Below are positions 53,656-64,000 of a stretch of 64,000 nucleotides of DNA, piece by piece. This DNA is from Pyronema omphalodes. Its lineage: Eukaryota > Ascomycota > Pezizomycetes > Pezizales > Pyronemataceae. The translations under genes and the position numbers were made by a program. The notes beneath the pieces are model-generated. The model was not told where the DNA came from. It did not search any database and saw only the letters and a program-made list of their open reading frames with translations. The stretch is taken from the NCBI GenBank assembly GCA_024516155.1, contig JAJJXM010000013.1, forward strand, positions 929,400 through 993,399, read 5' to 3'. The first letter of the stretch is position 1; every line of letters starts with the position of its first letter.

Positions 53656-55983
53656 CTACAACCGATTCCACGCACCCTCCCTCTGAAAAACCCTAACAGA
53701 TCCCTGTTCCAAGCCCCCCATAGTTCCCGTCTGTCCCGTACTATTCCCCTGCGCAGCCGCAAACAGTAGAGCCTGTTGCTGCTGCATCAACATACTTGCT
53801 CTAAACGGGTTTGTTCCGCCTGGGATATTTAATGCGGTGGCGGTGGCGGTACCATTACCGGTAGGTTGTGGGGATATGCCCCTGTTGAAGGGATTTGTGG
53901 TTGGTACAGAGACAGAGACAGAGGCAGAGGGGGATGAAGGAGGTAGGGAGATTAATCCGGCAGAAGTAGCGGGTGGGGATGATGGGTTTCTGGTAAATGG
54001 ATTGGTGCCTTTGGTTGATAGCATGCTTTGTCTGAAGGGATTTGTTCCTGTTCCTCCTGTTCCCGACCCCGCCGATCCTGATCCTGATCCCGTAGTTACC
54101 GGCACCTGTAACTGAGCCGGAAATGACAGCGCGCCTTGTTGGAGTGGAGGAAATTGTCCGGTTTGTTGAGGTTGGAACTGCGGGAATGGTGGAGGGGGCA
54201 TGTTGGTGAAGTTTGGGGAGGTTTGGGGACGGAATTGTGGGTGTTGTGGGATACTCATTGAGGTGTCTGGGGCGGGGGTGTAGCCGCCGAAACCGAAGCC
54301 GGTGGCGTGGGATTGGATGGGTTGTGCGGGAAAGGGATTGGTGGGGTCGGGGTTTTGAGAAGCCTGGGGAGTCGGGAAGGGGTTGTTGGGGTTCGGGAAT
54401 TGTGAACCCGGGAAACCGGTCATTTGGTTGGATATTATGGGGGCACCGGTGTACATTTGTTGTTGAATTTGGGGTTGTCCTAGCTGCCCCATTGGCCCCA
54501 TTGGCCCCATTGGCCCCATTTGTCCCATTTGTCCCATTTGTCCGCCGTATCCCAACATTTGGGGAGCTCCGGTCATCATCGGCTGTTGCTGCTGCTGCTG
54601 AGGAAACATGGGTGTTTGCTCCTGTTCGATACTCTCGAAGAAATCGATAAGATCTGGAGCAATCTTTGGGGGTTCTGGCTTTGATGGTGCTGAGGCTGTA
54701 GTTGGTCTGCTGGCATCTGATGTTGCTGGCTTTAATCCCTTGTTTCCGTTGCTCTTGGCTTCTTTTGCGGCGAGATATTGACGGCGGTTGACATCAAAGT
54801 CTGGGTCGTTCAAGTATTCCTCGAGAGAGCTGGTGAGAGAGGTGGGAGCGTGCTTGATGTTGGGAATTTGCAGGCGGGTGCTGACTTCCACCCGGCGTGC
54901 ACTCTGAAGGAATTCTACAACGTCGGCAGTTTGTGCGGTGAAGAGCTTGTAGATTTTTAGAGCTACTTCAGCGTCGACACGGGACATTTCAAAGTAATGT
55001 TCTGTTGCATGATATATTAGCGGGTTCATTCATTTGGGTCCACAGGGGAAAAACTCCGTGAGTGAGGAATGGTGACATACCCAAGACATTGATAACACCC
55101 TCATTAACGACATGAAACAATTCAAGCAGATCACTAACTAGCAATCGGAATGCAAGTAATGTAATCTCATTATCCACTTCATCGTCCAAAAACTTTCGGA
55201 TTTTATCAGCAGGTGCAAACGGAAATATAGAGCGCTGCATCCCTACCGTACACTTCAACGCTGCTTTGATTTGCGCTTGTACACATTCCACCTCCCTCAA
55301 AAGTCCTTTTTCTACAGACAGCTTGCGTAATCGCCCCTGGTTGTCCCGTACATAGTCGGTTTTAACAGCACCAAAGGCTTCAGCTCGCACATGGATGTAG
55401 TGAGCATAATGGCGGAGGTTGCGACCTTGGATTTGAGCTATATGATGTCAGTACTCCATATCCTGTAATATATCTCCGCTGAAAGCTAAAGTCCAAAAGG
55501 TTTGGTAACATACCGTCATTATAATGCGAAAGTGCCAGAATCCTCAGATTCCTTCTCAAAAACCGTAAAGCGACATCTCGCTCTCCTTCGCGGATCATGT
55601 AGTGAATAACAATAAGACTCTTGAAAACAGTCTATCATAATAATAATGTCAGCATTATCCCATTGACATTACTTCCGCATCGCTTATGGCGCGCGTAGTA
55701 ATATGTAAAGTAAGCGGGCCATACCGTCCATGAACTCTCACGAAGCCTAATACTAAGAGCTCTGAAAACCTCCGCGACTCCGGCTTCTCCTGCATGCGTA
55801 GCAATTAAGATGTGTTCGACATATTTTGCTTTTGGAGCTGCGAGCTTGTGTTTGGTAGCTCCCTGTAGCAATCATTAGCGGGTATTCTTCTCTACACTAT
55901 GCTTCTTGACACTGCCCGTCAAACATCTCTCCCCCTGGTGGAGAATAACTTACCTTGACGGATTTCTCAAAAGAGCTCGCCAT
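53656..55983 (-). CDS. ANTH-domain clathrin assembly protein (AP180/Yap1801 type)
   Basis: Five exons (55954-55983, 55725-55862, 55514-55631, 55081-55437, 53656-55001) with introns of 76-93 bp encode 662 residues. AP180-family adaptors bind PI(4,5)P2, clathrin and the endocytic v-SNARE at the plasma membrane. The phosphoinositide motif is complete right after the start: KGATKHKLAAPKAKYVEHIL. The ANTH solenoid continues through SLIVIHYMIREGERDVALRF, GRNLRHYAHYIHVRAEAF and INVLEHYFEMSRVDAEVAL to about residue 290; the last two are restored by splicing. The C-terminal half is Gln/Pro/Gly-rich with a (MGPMGP)-type repeat and six NPF motifs, the ligand of EH-domain proteins such as Ede1/Pan1. The gene is convergent with the F-box gene. 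Confidence 0.93.
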
Positions 55984-58337
55984 TGCTACTTCTCTTTGTG
56001 GTGCTGTGTTCCCTCCTCAACTTCTCAGCTTCTTAGCTTCCCTCCGCCAGGTATTTCCTCGCCGAGCCTTGTGCCTTGTGCCTTGCGGTTACCGAATTCG
56101 AGGTCTCGGCGAACGACGTAGAGCTGGTAGGATATCTCGCTGGATTATGATGACCACGGTGGGCGCGCGCGCAGGTCAATTTCCCGGGGAGGCCGGGGGT
56201 GGACAGTCCGAGATTGGCGCTCAGAATAGCTTTGCAAGGACGATGTCGCGCAGCTATCAGTTTGTCGCGCTGATTTGTATCACTACCTGACCGAATTCCC
56301 TTTTGCTGTTCGTGTGTTCGTGTCGCTTTGTATTGCGATACTGATTCCCAGGCGGGGTGAACTGAGCGGTGTGGAGAAGTGGTACGTAAACTGCCGGGGA
56401 GTTCCAGGGGATCGTTGGATCGGACGCTGATTGATGCGATGACGATGCTGTAATCACGGTCGGTTGTTGCGTGGGGTAGCGGAGTGTTGTGGAGTAGTAG
56501 GTAGTTGCAGAGCAGCAAGTAGGCGAGAGTTGCTCGTTGACAGTTGTTGCTGCGCACCGAATTCGGAGTTTTTGTCGTGTTCCGACGGCGGGTGTTGATG
56601 TTCGCTCTACGTTGGGTTGGCCTTATTAGAGAATCTCGGGATGCGCGGCCAAGGTGTGTCTACGGTTGAAAACGAAAGGTGCTGCTGCGGCGGGTGTTGA
56701 TCACTGAAAGGGTGACACTAATCTCACGGAAGAAAAAGAACGTCAGGGACGAGAAGAAGGCGGTGCAGGAAAGAATATCATATGAAATACATATTAGTTA
56801 CATACATTCATTCGAGCCGCCAGCTAAATTAAAAAAATGTTTGGGGACCGAAGGATAATAATTCTCGATTGGAAGGATCCGAGTGGCGAGTGCTGATTTC
56901 ACAAAAAGAAGGGATGAGGAAGAATGCTGTTTGGTACGAAGGGGGTTGTTTAGAAGAAAAGAAAGGAAAGGAAAAGAGAAGGGCTGACTGCTGAGGGGTT
57001 TCCATTCAATCACCAACCGTACTTAATATAATAAGATTTGAAGAAGAAAAAAAAAGCACAAAACAGACACAATCAATCATCACCGAAATACACTTGCATA
57101 AATGTCCATGCACTGCGGAGATATGTCGTATGAACTTTGTATAAACACCATACTCTACACCCATACGAGTGAGTGAGCGTGTACCTGTCTGCAAGTGCTC
57201 GGCCCCCAAAGTCTCCATCTCCGGGGATTGATTATCCAAGCCCTACAACGGCTGCTAAGAATATCACAGATGCGCATCATCGAGGTCGCCGCCATGGTGT
57301 TTGGATCGCATCGACTAATGACGGCATCCAATCGGCGAATACCAAAAAAGCCTCGCGAGACTCAGCTTAGCTGGATATGTATAGCAGCGAGGAACGATAA
57401 TATTAATCGGTAATTCTTTATGCGGAAGTACATACAAATTCCAGAAAGGCCAGTAGAATGTTCACAGGACCGGTGTCTCCAGGGAGAACAACCAATAGGG
57501 TTAGATGCATCGCATAGCTTTGAGATCATCTAAGCCCGCACTGCGTCTGGCGTCATCGGGATTCACCTCAGCCAATCTTTAATGTATCGCAGACATATAC
57601 TGGGCCGAAGGATTCCTCGCCTAAGACCCCACCTTGTGCGCGAAGAGAACGTAGAAATAGTTCATCACAAACCAAGAAACGAAATAGAGCCAGAAACAAG
57701 ACAAATCAGTAAACACAGGAACAGAGAGATTCGTGATAACTTGTTTTTTATTCGGAAAACAGTAAAACTAAAAGATGGCTTCCAGATTCTGGGTCAGATT
57801 TTCCTACAGCGCTTGTTGGTATAACAAGGTGTTGTGCCAAACGCCTATTTCATAGTCCCACATCCCCAAGTAATTAGGTACCCTTAAGCCCCGAGGGGAG
57901 AGTGCTCCTATTCTTGAGTGAGAGGACTTTTCATAGTAACACAAATCATCAGAAGTAGAACTTGGAAGGTCATGAAGAAGAAAAGTAACTGTTGCGACGG
58001 TAGCGGGCCTAATATAGGGCGCTTTAACGTGTTACCCGGTTTTACGGCGGCAGAAATTTCGTAGTTAGGGTAACGGTCAACTTCGGCTTGGCGAGTATCA
58101 GCCCGCGCTGACAGCTGCAGCCTCCAAGTCTAGCTAGACTCGGATGGAATTCTGAGCCCCTCGGCTTCGTTGATCACCTCTCTCTTTTCTTTAACTGGTC
58201 TGGCGTTCTTTCGTTGAGTGAGAAGTTGTGCTGCAGACTCAAGCGCTCTTTCACAGTTAGCTTGCATCTGGGATCACCATCTCGAAAAAGATATCAGTCA
58301 GTTGACCCCACCAACGCTGACCTCGACAATCTTCCCG
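55984..58337. other. 2.35-kb divergent spacer
   Basis: No supported gene. It should carry the promoters of the ANTH and AspRS genes. Several frames of 60-174 codons exist but none shows a domain or a credible start. Confidence 0.45.
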
Positions 58338-60961
58338 ATGTCCACGGTTTCCCGCATATGTCTCCAATGTCGGATACGACTTCTCAACAACGAACGACTC
58401 CCGTCTACATTCCTTTTACGTTCCAGCGAACTCGGTAGAAAGACGGCATGGAACTCCACCCGACTTCAGTCTGCAGAGCGCATTCGATCCTACTCCACCA
58501 AAGACACGAAACAGACTCCCGAAGATGGCGCCAAATCCGGTGAAACTCATAAACGCCCGGCTATTTCGTTTGATCCTCTGGCGGATCCAGTATTGATCAA
58601 GTTGACCGGTAAAGCCGCGCCCTTGAACGAGCCTGCTAGACGGCGAGCAATACCTGCAATTGGTCCTGGAGTAACTACGGCGGAACTTGACAACTTTCTT
58701 GAAAAGGCGATCAATAGCAGAGCGCGGCCTTCGTTTCATATTGACCAACAAAAAACCGACTCCATCGAGGAAAAATACGACGAGCTCCTTCCTGGCAGGG
58801 AAAAATGGGGTGCTCCACAAGTCCTTCTCCCCGAAAACAAACCCCCTCTCAGCAGCGCGGAATTTGAAGCGAAGTGTGACTTTGCCCCTCTCTCTTTCCT
58901 CGCATGGCCGGGCACTGATATGCCGCAGTTAAATACCCCAACGCCACTCACATTATCGACCAAATCGACTCCAGACTCTCCGGCAAAGATGTTGTCGTCC
59001 ACGGATTTGTCAGAACTGTCCGCAAGATCAACAAAAATATGTGCATCTTGAAAATCTACGACTTCCGTACCGGTCCCGACGTATTGATTCAAGCCGTATC
59101 TACTTTGACTCCTGAGTCAACCGAGGCGGAGAAAGCCGCACACAAAGCGCTGTTCAAGCTCCCTCCCTTCGTCCCCGTCTCTGTCAGCGGAACGGTTGCC
59201 CATACCACAGCCCCCCCTCCTCCTCCTCCCGAGGGTTCGGAGCAAGAAATCATTGATAGATGGCAAAGAGAAATGCCTGCCCACCGCCCGGAGATTATTC
59301 TGAAGAAGCTCATCCAGCTCAACTCTGTCGACCCGACTTTGATTTACACTCCCGAGACCGTTTTCCCACCGGAGAAGCGTCACTTGCAGCTTCGTACCGA
59401 CGCCAAGCTGGCGGCAGCTTTGAGATTGCGTGCAGTCGTTGCTAGTGTCGCTCGCCATTGTCTTCAAAAGATGGGATTCCTTGAAGTCGAGACCCCCCTT
59501 CTCTTCAAGTCCACTCCTGAGGGAGCTCGTGAATTCTTGGTCCCCTCCAGGAACAAGGGTCACGCCTACGCCCTTCCTCAGTCTCCTCAGCAGTACAAGC
59601 AGATTTTGATGGCTTCCGGTGTCGCTCGTTACTTTCAGTTTGCCAAGTGCTTCAGAGATGAGGATTTGAGAGCTGATCGCCAACCCGAATTTACTCAGTT
59701 GGATATGGAGGTCTCCTTTGCGAGGAAGGAGGATATGATGAAGCTCATCCAGAAGCTTATGGAGGTCATTTTCTTCAGGACGATGAATATTACTCTGCCG
59801 TTTGGGTTTAAGAGAATGACTTACAATGAAGCTATGATGAGTTATGGAACTGATAAGCCTGATATGAGACATGGATACTTAAAGGTATGTTTACAAATTA
59901 CCCATTTCTCCGACTTGCCAATTCTCAATTCCCAAATTCACCATTTCCACTCCCCGTTTCTCATACTCAAATTCCCATACCCACCCTTCTATATTCCGTC
60001 ATGGATTATCACGCAGCACACAGAGGCTAATCCCGCCCAGATCCACAAAGTAACCCTTCCCAACAAATCCGAAACCCTAGAAGCTTTCCACATTCGGGCC
60101 GGCACTGCAAGTCTCTCCACCATGACCGCAATCCACGCTCAATTCCTTGCCACCTTCAAGTCCAAATATTCTTTCCGCTCCTACATCGCCGGCGAGTCAT
60201 CAGCTCTTGGTATCCCCGATGTCGGCCTCACCGCGGCTGACATAGAAGCCATCAACGACCGTCTCGAAATCAGTGAAGGCGATATAGTCATTTTGAAACG
60301 CCGTCTAAAGCCCTTATCCGGCGGTTCAACCACCATGGGAAAGCTTCGTCAGGGATTGATCAATATCGCCGTGGAACACCATGTTCTTCCTATGCCTGAC
60401 AAAGCATTGGAGTTCTTATGGGTTTACGATTTCCCACTTTTCAGTCCTGTTACTTCCGATGAGCCTGGACAAGGTGGTTTAGCAGGGTTGGCATCAACAC
60501 ATCACCCCTTCACAGCGCCTCACGAAGATGATTACGATCTCCTCGCCACCGATCCCTTGAAAGTTCGTGCGGAACACTACGATTTAGTCCTTAACGGAGT
60601 TGAGCTCGGTGGTGGTTCGAGACGTATTCATGATGCGAAGTTGCAGCGGTATATTTTAGAGGAGGTTATCAGGGTTCCGAAAGAAAGAATGGGACAGTTT
60701 GAACATTTGATTAAGGTTTTGGATTCGGGATGTCCTCCGCATGCGGGTATTGCTATTGGATTTGATAGGTTGATTGCTATGATGAGTGAGACGGATTCTA
60801 TTAGAGAGGTTATTGCGTTCCCTAAGAATAGTAATGGCGTTGATCCGTTGGTGGATAGTCCTGGAAAGGTCGGGGAGGAGGAGTTGGCGGTTTATGGATT
60901 GCAGTTGCAGAAGGTCAAGAAGAAGAGGGATGAGAAGGAGAAGGTTGAGAATGAGTTGTAG
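58338..60961 (+). CDS. aspartyl-tRNA synthetase, mitochondrial type
   Basis: Three exons (58338-58875, 58929-59884, 60041-60961) encode 804 residues, longer than yeast Msd1 (about 658). The enzyme charges tRNA-Asp; the bacterial-like class II form is mitochondrial. A basic N end (MSTVSRICLQCRIRLLNNER) looks like an import signal and is followed by an unusual 150-residue linker. The OB-fold anticodon domain spans about 195-300 (VVVHGFVRTVRKINKNMCIL). Motif 1 region: MGFLEVETPLLFKSTPEGAR. Motif 2: FQFAKCFRDEDLRADRQPEF. Motif 3: GIAIGFDRLIAMM. The first intron (53 bp, GTGACT...CCGCAG) was placed to restore FEAKFKYPNATHIIDQ; otherwise the frame breaks. The second intron (156 bp) is open in frame, but its sequence is pyrimidine-rich and foreign to the fold. 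Confidence 0.9.
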
Positions 60962-61596
60962 CAGGTGTGTGTGTGTGTATTTGGGGAGGGGGGGTGAAGA
61001 GCGAGAGAGCAAGCGAGCGAGCAAGAGACTAAGAGCAATAGTAGACCAAAGATGCAAGAAACCGTAAAGGAATTTCAGGAATGTAAATATTGGGGGGGGG
61101 GGGGGGTAAATACCGGAGGTAGATTTTATAAGTACGTACAGTAAGTACAAGATATTAGAGACATCAGCAACTGAGGGGTTTTGTATATTAGCTTTTCTTT
61201 TCTTTTTTTTTTGTAAGAACTTTTCAAAATCAAGATCATTCGTTTCTTCTTTTTTTTTTTTTCCTCTTCTTCTTTATTTCAAGAATTTCACCCATTTTTT
61301 TTTTCCTTTGCGGATTGGAAGTCAGGACTTGTTTTTGTTTTGATATGCAATTATGGATTATCACTGGCTTTGATTTTGCATTGGATTATAGTGAATATGG
61401 AGCATGATGTATCACTCGGAATAGTAGTGGATATTGTGCGTTGTGCGTTGTGTGTTCAGACTTGGGACACACCACTTCGGCGCTAAATCAACGCCAACTT
61501 TCTCGCTTAAATTTCCTGATTAGGAAATCGCACAGAATTCTCACGGCCTCACCGCCCCACCCACCCACGGCCCTGGCCTCACCACGGCCCTCTGGC
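60962..61596. other. AspRS 3' flank and LINE 5' region
   Basis: Holds (GT)n (60965-60979), a G run (61092-61107) and T-rich tracts. The 5' end of the LINE probably lies between about 61430 and 61540, but no boundary could be fixed. Confidence 0.45.
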
Positions 61597-62592
61597 ATGC
61601 CCCGCTTTGGGGATATAGCCTCCCCGCGTAGGATTGCACCCTACCGAGGCCGCCTGCAGTCTCCCCTCGGTGTACGCAGCCAAACCGACGAGGAAATCTT
61701 CGCCACCCCCCTTCGCGTCTCGAGCCACGAGATGCAATCCCCGCAGTCCCCAACCCCCATGCGCATCATTGCCCCTCCTCAAGAAGGCGTACGCAAGAGA
61801 CCAAACGCTGGAGGAACCCAGGAAGACACCGCGTCGCATGCTCACCGCGAACGCCGTTCTGATGATGTAGCCCGCATATCGTCGATCCTAAATGTTGACT
61901 ACATCAGCAACCTTGGACTACGCCTCGAGGAGCTGGAAGATCGTATCCCCGCGCTGGAATCCGAGGTGCGCCACCTCCGCAGCGTAAATCGTGAACGCCA
62001 GGCCCAACTCCAAGCGGTGCGGGCCCTCAAGACCCCCGCTGTCCCCCGAGCGCCACCCATCGCCGCCCCGGCCCCCCGCAAACCCCCACCAGTGGCCGTC
62101 CAACCCACTGCTGCGCAAACATATGCAGCAGCATCCAGTGTACACCTCCCCCCCCAGCCTCCCCCACAGGAATGGACCGCCCACCAGTCCCATCGCTCCA
62201 AAAAACTCCAACAAAAAGCCGCAAATCCATACGCTCCCGCCCAGAATCTCCCAACTGAGGTGCGCCGCATTGTATTCACCCGTCGCGAAGCCGCACCAGC
62301 ATCAAAACAAGTGGATGAAGCGTTCACCGCAGCCATCAACAACTGCTTGTGGTTCAAGAACGCCCCCCAATTCCACCGCATCCTAAAAGTCGCCCGCAAT
62401 GCCAAAGGCACCATCACCGCCACAACAGTCCCCGGTGTGGATGCCGCAACCCTCCTAGGACTGTACCGTGGGGACATCCTCAACGCCGTGCGTGAGGTCG
62501 ATAGTGAGGTTACGGGAGTTGAGGAACTCGACCGTTGGGTTTGTCTGAAAGTCCACGGCGTCCCGCTGGATCGCTTCATGGGTGAGGGCTCT
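61597..62592 (+). pseudogene. LINE (Tad-like) ORF1 protein, interrupted
   Basis: An open frame from the ATG at 61597 runs about 332 codons as genuine ORF1, then reads a few foreign residues to a stop at 62610. There is a Ser/Pro/Arg-rich N end, a coiled coil (about 95-145, ISNLGLRLEELEDRIPALES), a Pro/Ala-rich linker, then a segment typical of fungal LINE nucleic-acid-binding ORF1 proteins: VDEAFTAAINNCLWFKNAPQ, ILKVARNAKGTITATTVPG and DRWVCLKVHGVPLDRFMGEG. In Tad-type elements the sequence continues after the last motif with a zinc-knuckle region and then a reverse-transcriptase ORF. Here it stops abruptly where the LTR begins. Base composition is GC-rich and the frame is intact, with no sign of repeat-induced point mutation. 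Confidence 0.65.
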
Positions 62593-63949
62593 TGTGAACC
62601 TGGGTATTGAGGCTTTCAATACAGAGGCTTCTTCGATCAGTTCGTCTTCGTAAGAAAGGTATTCAACAAATAGATTTTCCCAAGAGCTAGGAAGTAAACT
62701 AATCGATCACAGGCCGAATAAACTTAAGGGTCTCGTCCTGAGGTATTTGGTGTAAAATAGTAACGTCGTAACAAGAGATCAAGTTGCTGATGCTGGAGGA
62801 GATGGTGGGAAGACTTGGGGTCTTTTATAGACTTTCGTCTACAAGTTCGCCCAGACTTCCCAAGGGAACCAACTTCCAAACTAAGCTTAGGAGATAAGAC
62901 GTGAGTCAATCCTTTGACAAATCTGCCGATGGCTCGCATCATGCTGCATGCGCAATTATATTAATTGCTCACTTGCATGATGTGCCTCGTCTCAGATTAA
63001 TCCTTGACATTCCTCGCCGTGCTACCACACCTTCCAATCAGGTATTGGGGTTAAGCGCCTAGTGGAGGGTTACTCCACTTGAGCGCATAATGCAATGACT
63101 CCTCCGATAATAACATGTGAGTCATATATCGCATGAGTCGTCTTGATCATAGATCTCCCTAGAGAATCTCGATTGCGAGTGAAGGAATCTGACATCATAA
63201 GGCAGACTATGCCTTACCGGAGCGCACTGCCCCGTCACATTCCTGTGTGATGTCATAACAGCCCCACCTGCGCGCACTTGCGCGCAGCCACACCCTGGTG
63301 TGTACGCAAACGCCGTCTTATCTTGCAGTTGGTAGTCATTGGCCTAAGGTCGCGTCATATCAGTTCCATCCAACAGTTTCCCTGAGTGGTGTTCCTTGCT
63401 GCAGGACGTCGTCTCATGCTAACGCAATCTTGACCCTTGTCCTGAGCTCCACTCCTGTTGGCTGACTAGACTCTGCCTTGTTCCTTGGCCGACTATCCGC
63501 CCAACTCAGACCTCGGATGATCCTATTCGTCTGCCTTGCACTGTCCTGAGAATTCCCTTCTCTTGCAAGCCCTCTGGTAGCCGTGCTTGGTGGAACACAA
63601 CCTCAAGTATAAGGAGGTGTCCTTTCGCCGTCGTCTTCTGTCTCCATCAGCGTCGTCTGTAGTTTTCTCATGGGTAAGTCGACACCCATGAGGTAAGTTG
63701 TTCCTTGTTCCCATCCATCTGTGATCCTCCCAAACTGACAGTGAATAACAGGTAGCGACGCCTCGGGCCGGGATCCTCGTAAGGTCCTTTCGGAAAGTCA
63801 CGAATCACGTGACGTGGCTAGCTGGAGCTCCTCAGGGGGTTCCGGCCCGGGATACTAACCTTATTATTCATTCTCCTGTCGAGTTTGCCATGTTCTCTAA
63901 ATGTTATACATGTTACCTATTCTATACTCACACAATATAGGGTGTGACA
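62593..63949 (-). mobile_element. long terminal repeat of a Ty3-type retrotransposon (minus strand)
   Basis: On the minus strand the segment begins TGTCACACC at 63949, directly after a polypurine tract. It can end in TTCACA at 62593, giving TGT...ACA termini and a length of about 1.36 kb. The interior lacks long open frames, as expected of an LTR. It lies inside the LINE ORF1. The right boundary is well supported by the polypurine tract. The left boundary is inferred from where ORF1 homology stops and from the TG/CA rule. A 5-bp duplication cannot be checked because the rest of the element is beyond the window. Confidence 0.55.
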
Positions 63950-63962
63950 CCACCTCCCCCCT
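63950..63962 (-). other. polypurine tract of the LTR retrotransposon
   Basis: AGGGGGGAGGTGG on the minus strand, abutting the LTR. It primes plus-strand synthesis in LTR retrotransposons. The remaining bases to 64000 would be the internal 3' end of that element. Confidence 0.6.
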
Positions 63963-64000
63963 GTTCAAGCTTCGTCCCGAAGCAAGTAGCTTATCATTCT

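Noticed and set aside
56033..56557. Minus-strand frame of 174 codons upstream of the ANTH gene
   Set aside because: Composition and lack of motifs suggest chance. It lies in the promoter region of two divergent genes.
62724..63801. Short minus-strand frames within the LTR segment
   Set aside because: No retrotransposon domain is visible, and frames of 72-92 codons are expected by chance in 1.3 kb.

Overview
The window is nuclear DNA of a filamentous ascomycete (probably Pezizomycotina; class not determined). Genes are split by short introns, mostly about 50-250 bp, with GTRNGT-like donors, CTAAC/CTGAC-type branch points and YAG acceptors. Nearly every recognisable protein is a conserved fungal or eukaryotic housekeeping protein. 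Intergenic DNA is visibly AT-rich and full of mini- and microsatellites and long homopolymers. No bacterial features, rRNA or CRISPR are present.

Layout, left to right: a secreted glutaminyl-peptide cyclotransferase (-); a long disordered Ser/Pro-rich protein (-); the translin partner TRAX (+); a 4-kb repeat-rich gap; the unconventional prefoldin URI/Bud27 (+); a complete tRNA-derived SINE with a perfect target-site duplication; the TFIIH/CAK subunit Tfb3/MAT1 (+); Snu13 (-); a kelch-BTB protein of the Mds3/Ral2 type (-); a Ppc89-like spindle-pole-body protein with a Cep57-type microtubule-binding end (-); Cwc2 (-) divergent from the GTPase Rbg2/DRG2 (+). A 3.5-kb gap follows that holds two small genes for secreted cysteine-containing proteins of one apparently undescribed family. 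Then come NudC (-) divergent from a BRCT-domain protein (+), an alpha/beta hydrolase (+), a 2063-residue coiled-coil protein (-), an F-box protein (+), a heptanucleotide satellite bracketed by a 29-bp direct repeat, an ANTH-domain clathrin adaptor (AP180/Yap1801 type, -), and a mitochondrial-type aspartyl-tRNA synthetase (+).

The right edge (about 61.5-64 kb) is transposon territory. The first ORF of a LINE (Tad-like) reads rightward and is interrupted by what looks like the LTR and polypurine tract of a Ty3-type element on the minus strand.

The genes do not form a pathway cluster. Several belong to RNA processing and translation (Snu13, Cwc2, Rbg2, TRAX, AspRS) or to nuclear, spindle and cytoskeletal functions (Ppc89-like, NudC, the giant coiled-coil protein, the BRCT protein, Tfb3). 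The most interesting novel signals are the paralogous secreted-protein pair at 32.1-34.4 kb and the SINE at 16.8 kb. Exon structures were built by hand from reading frames and splice motifs and have not been checked against transcripts.
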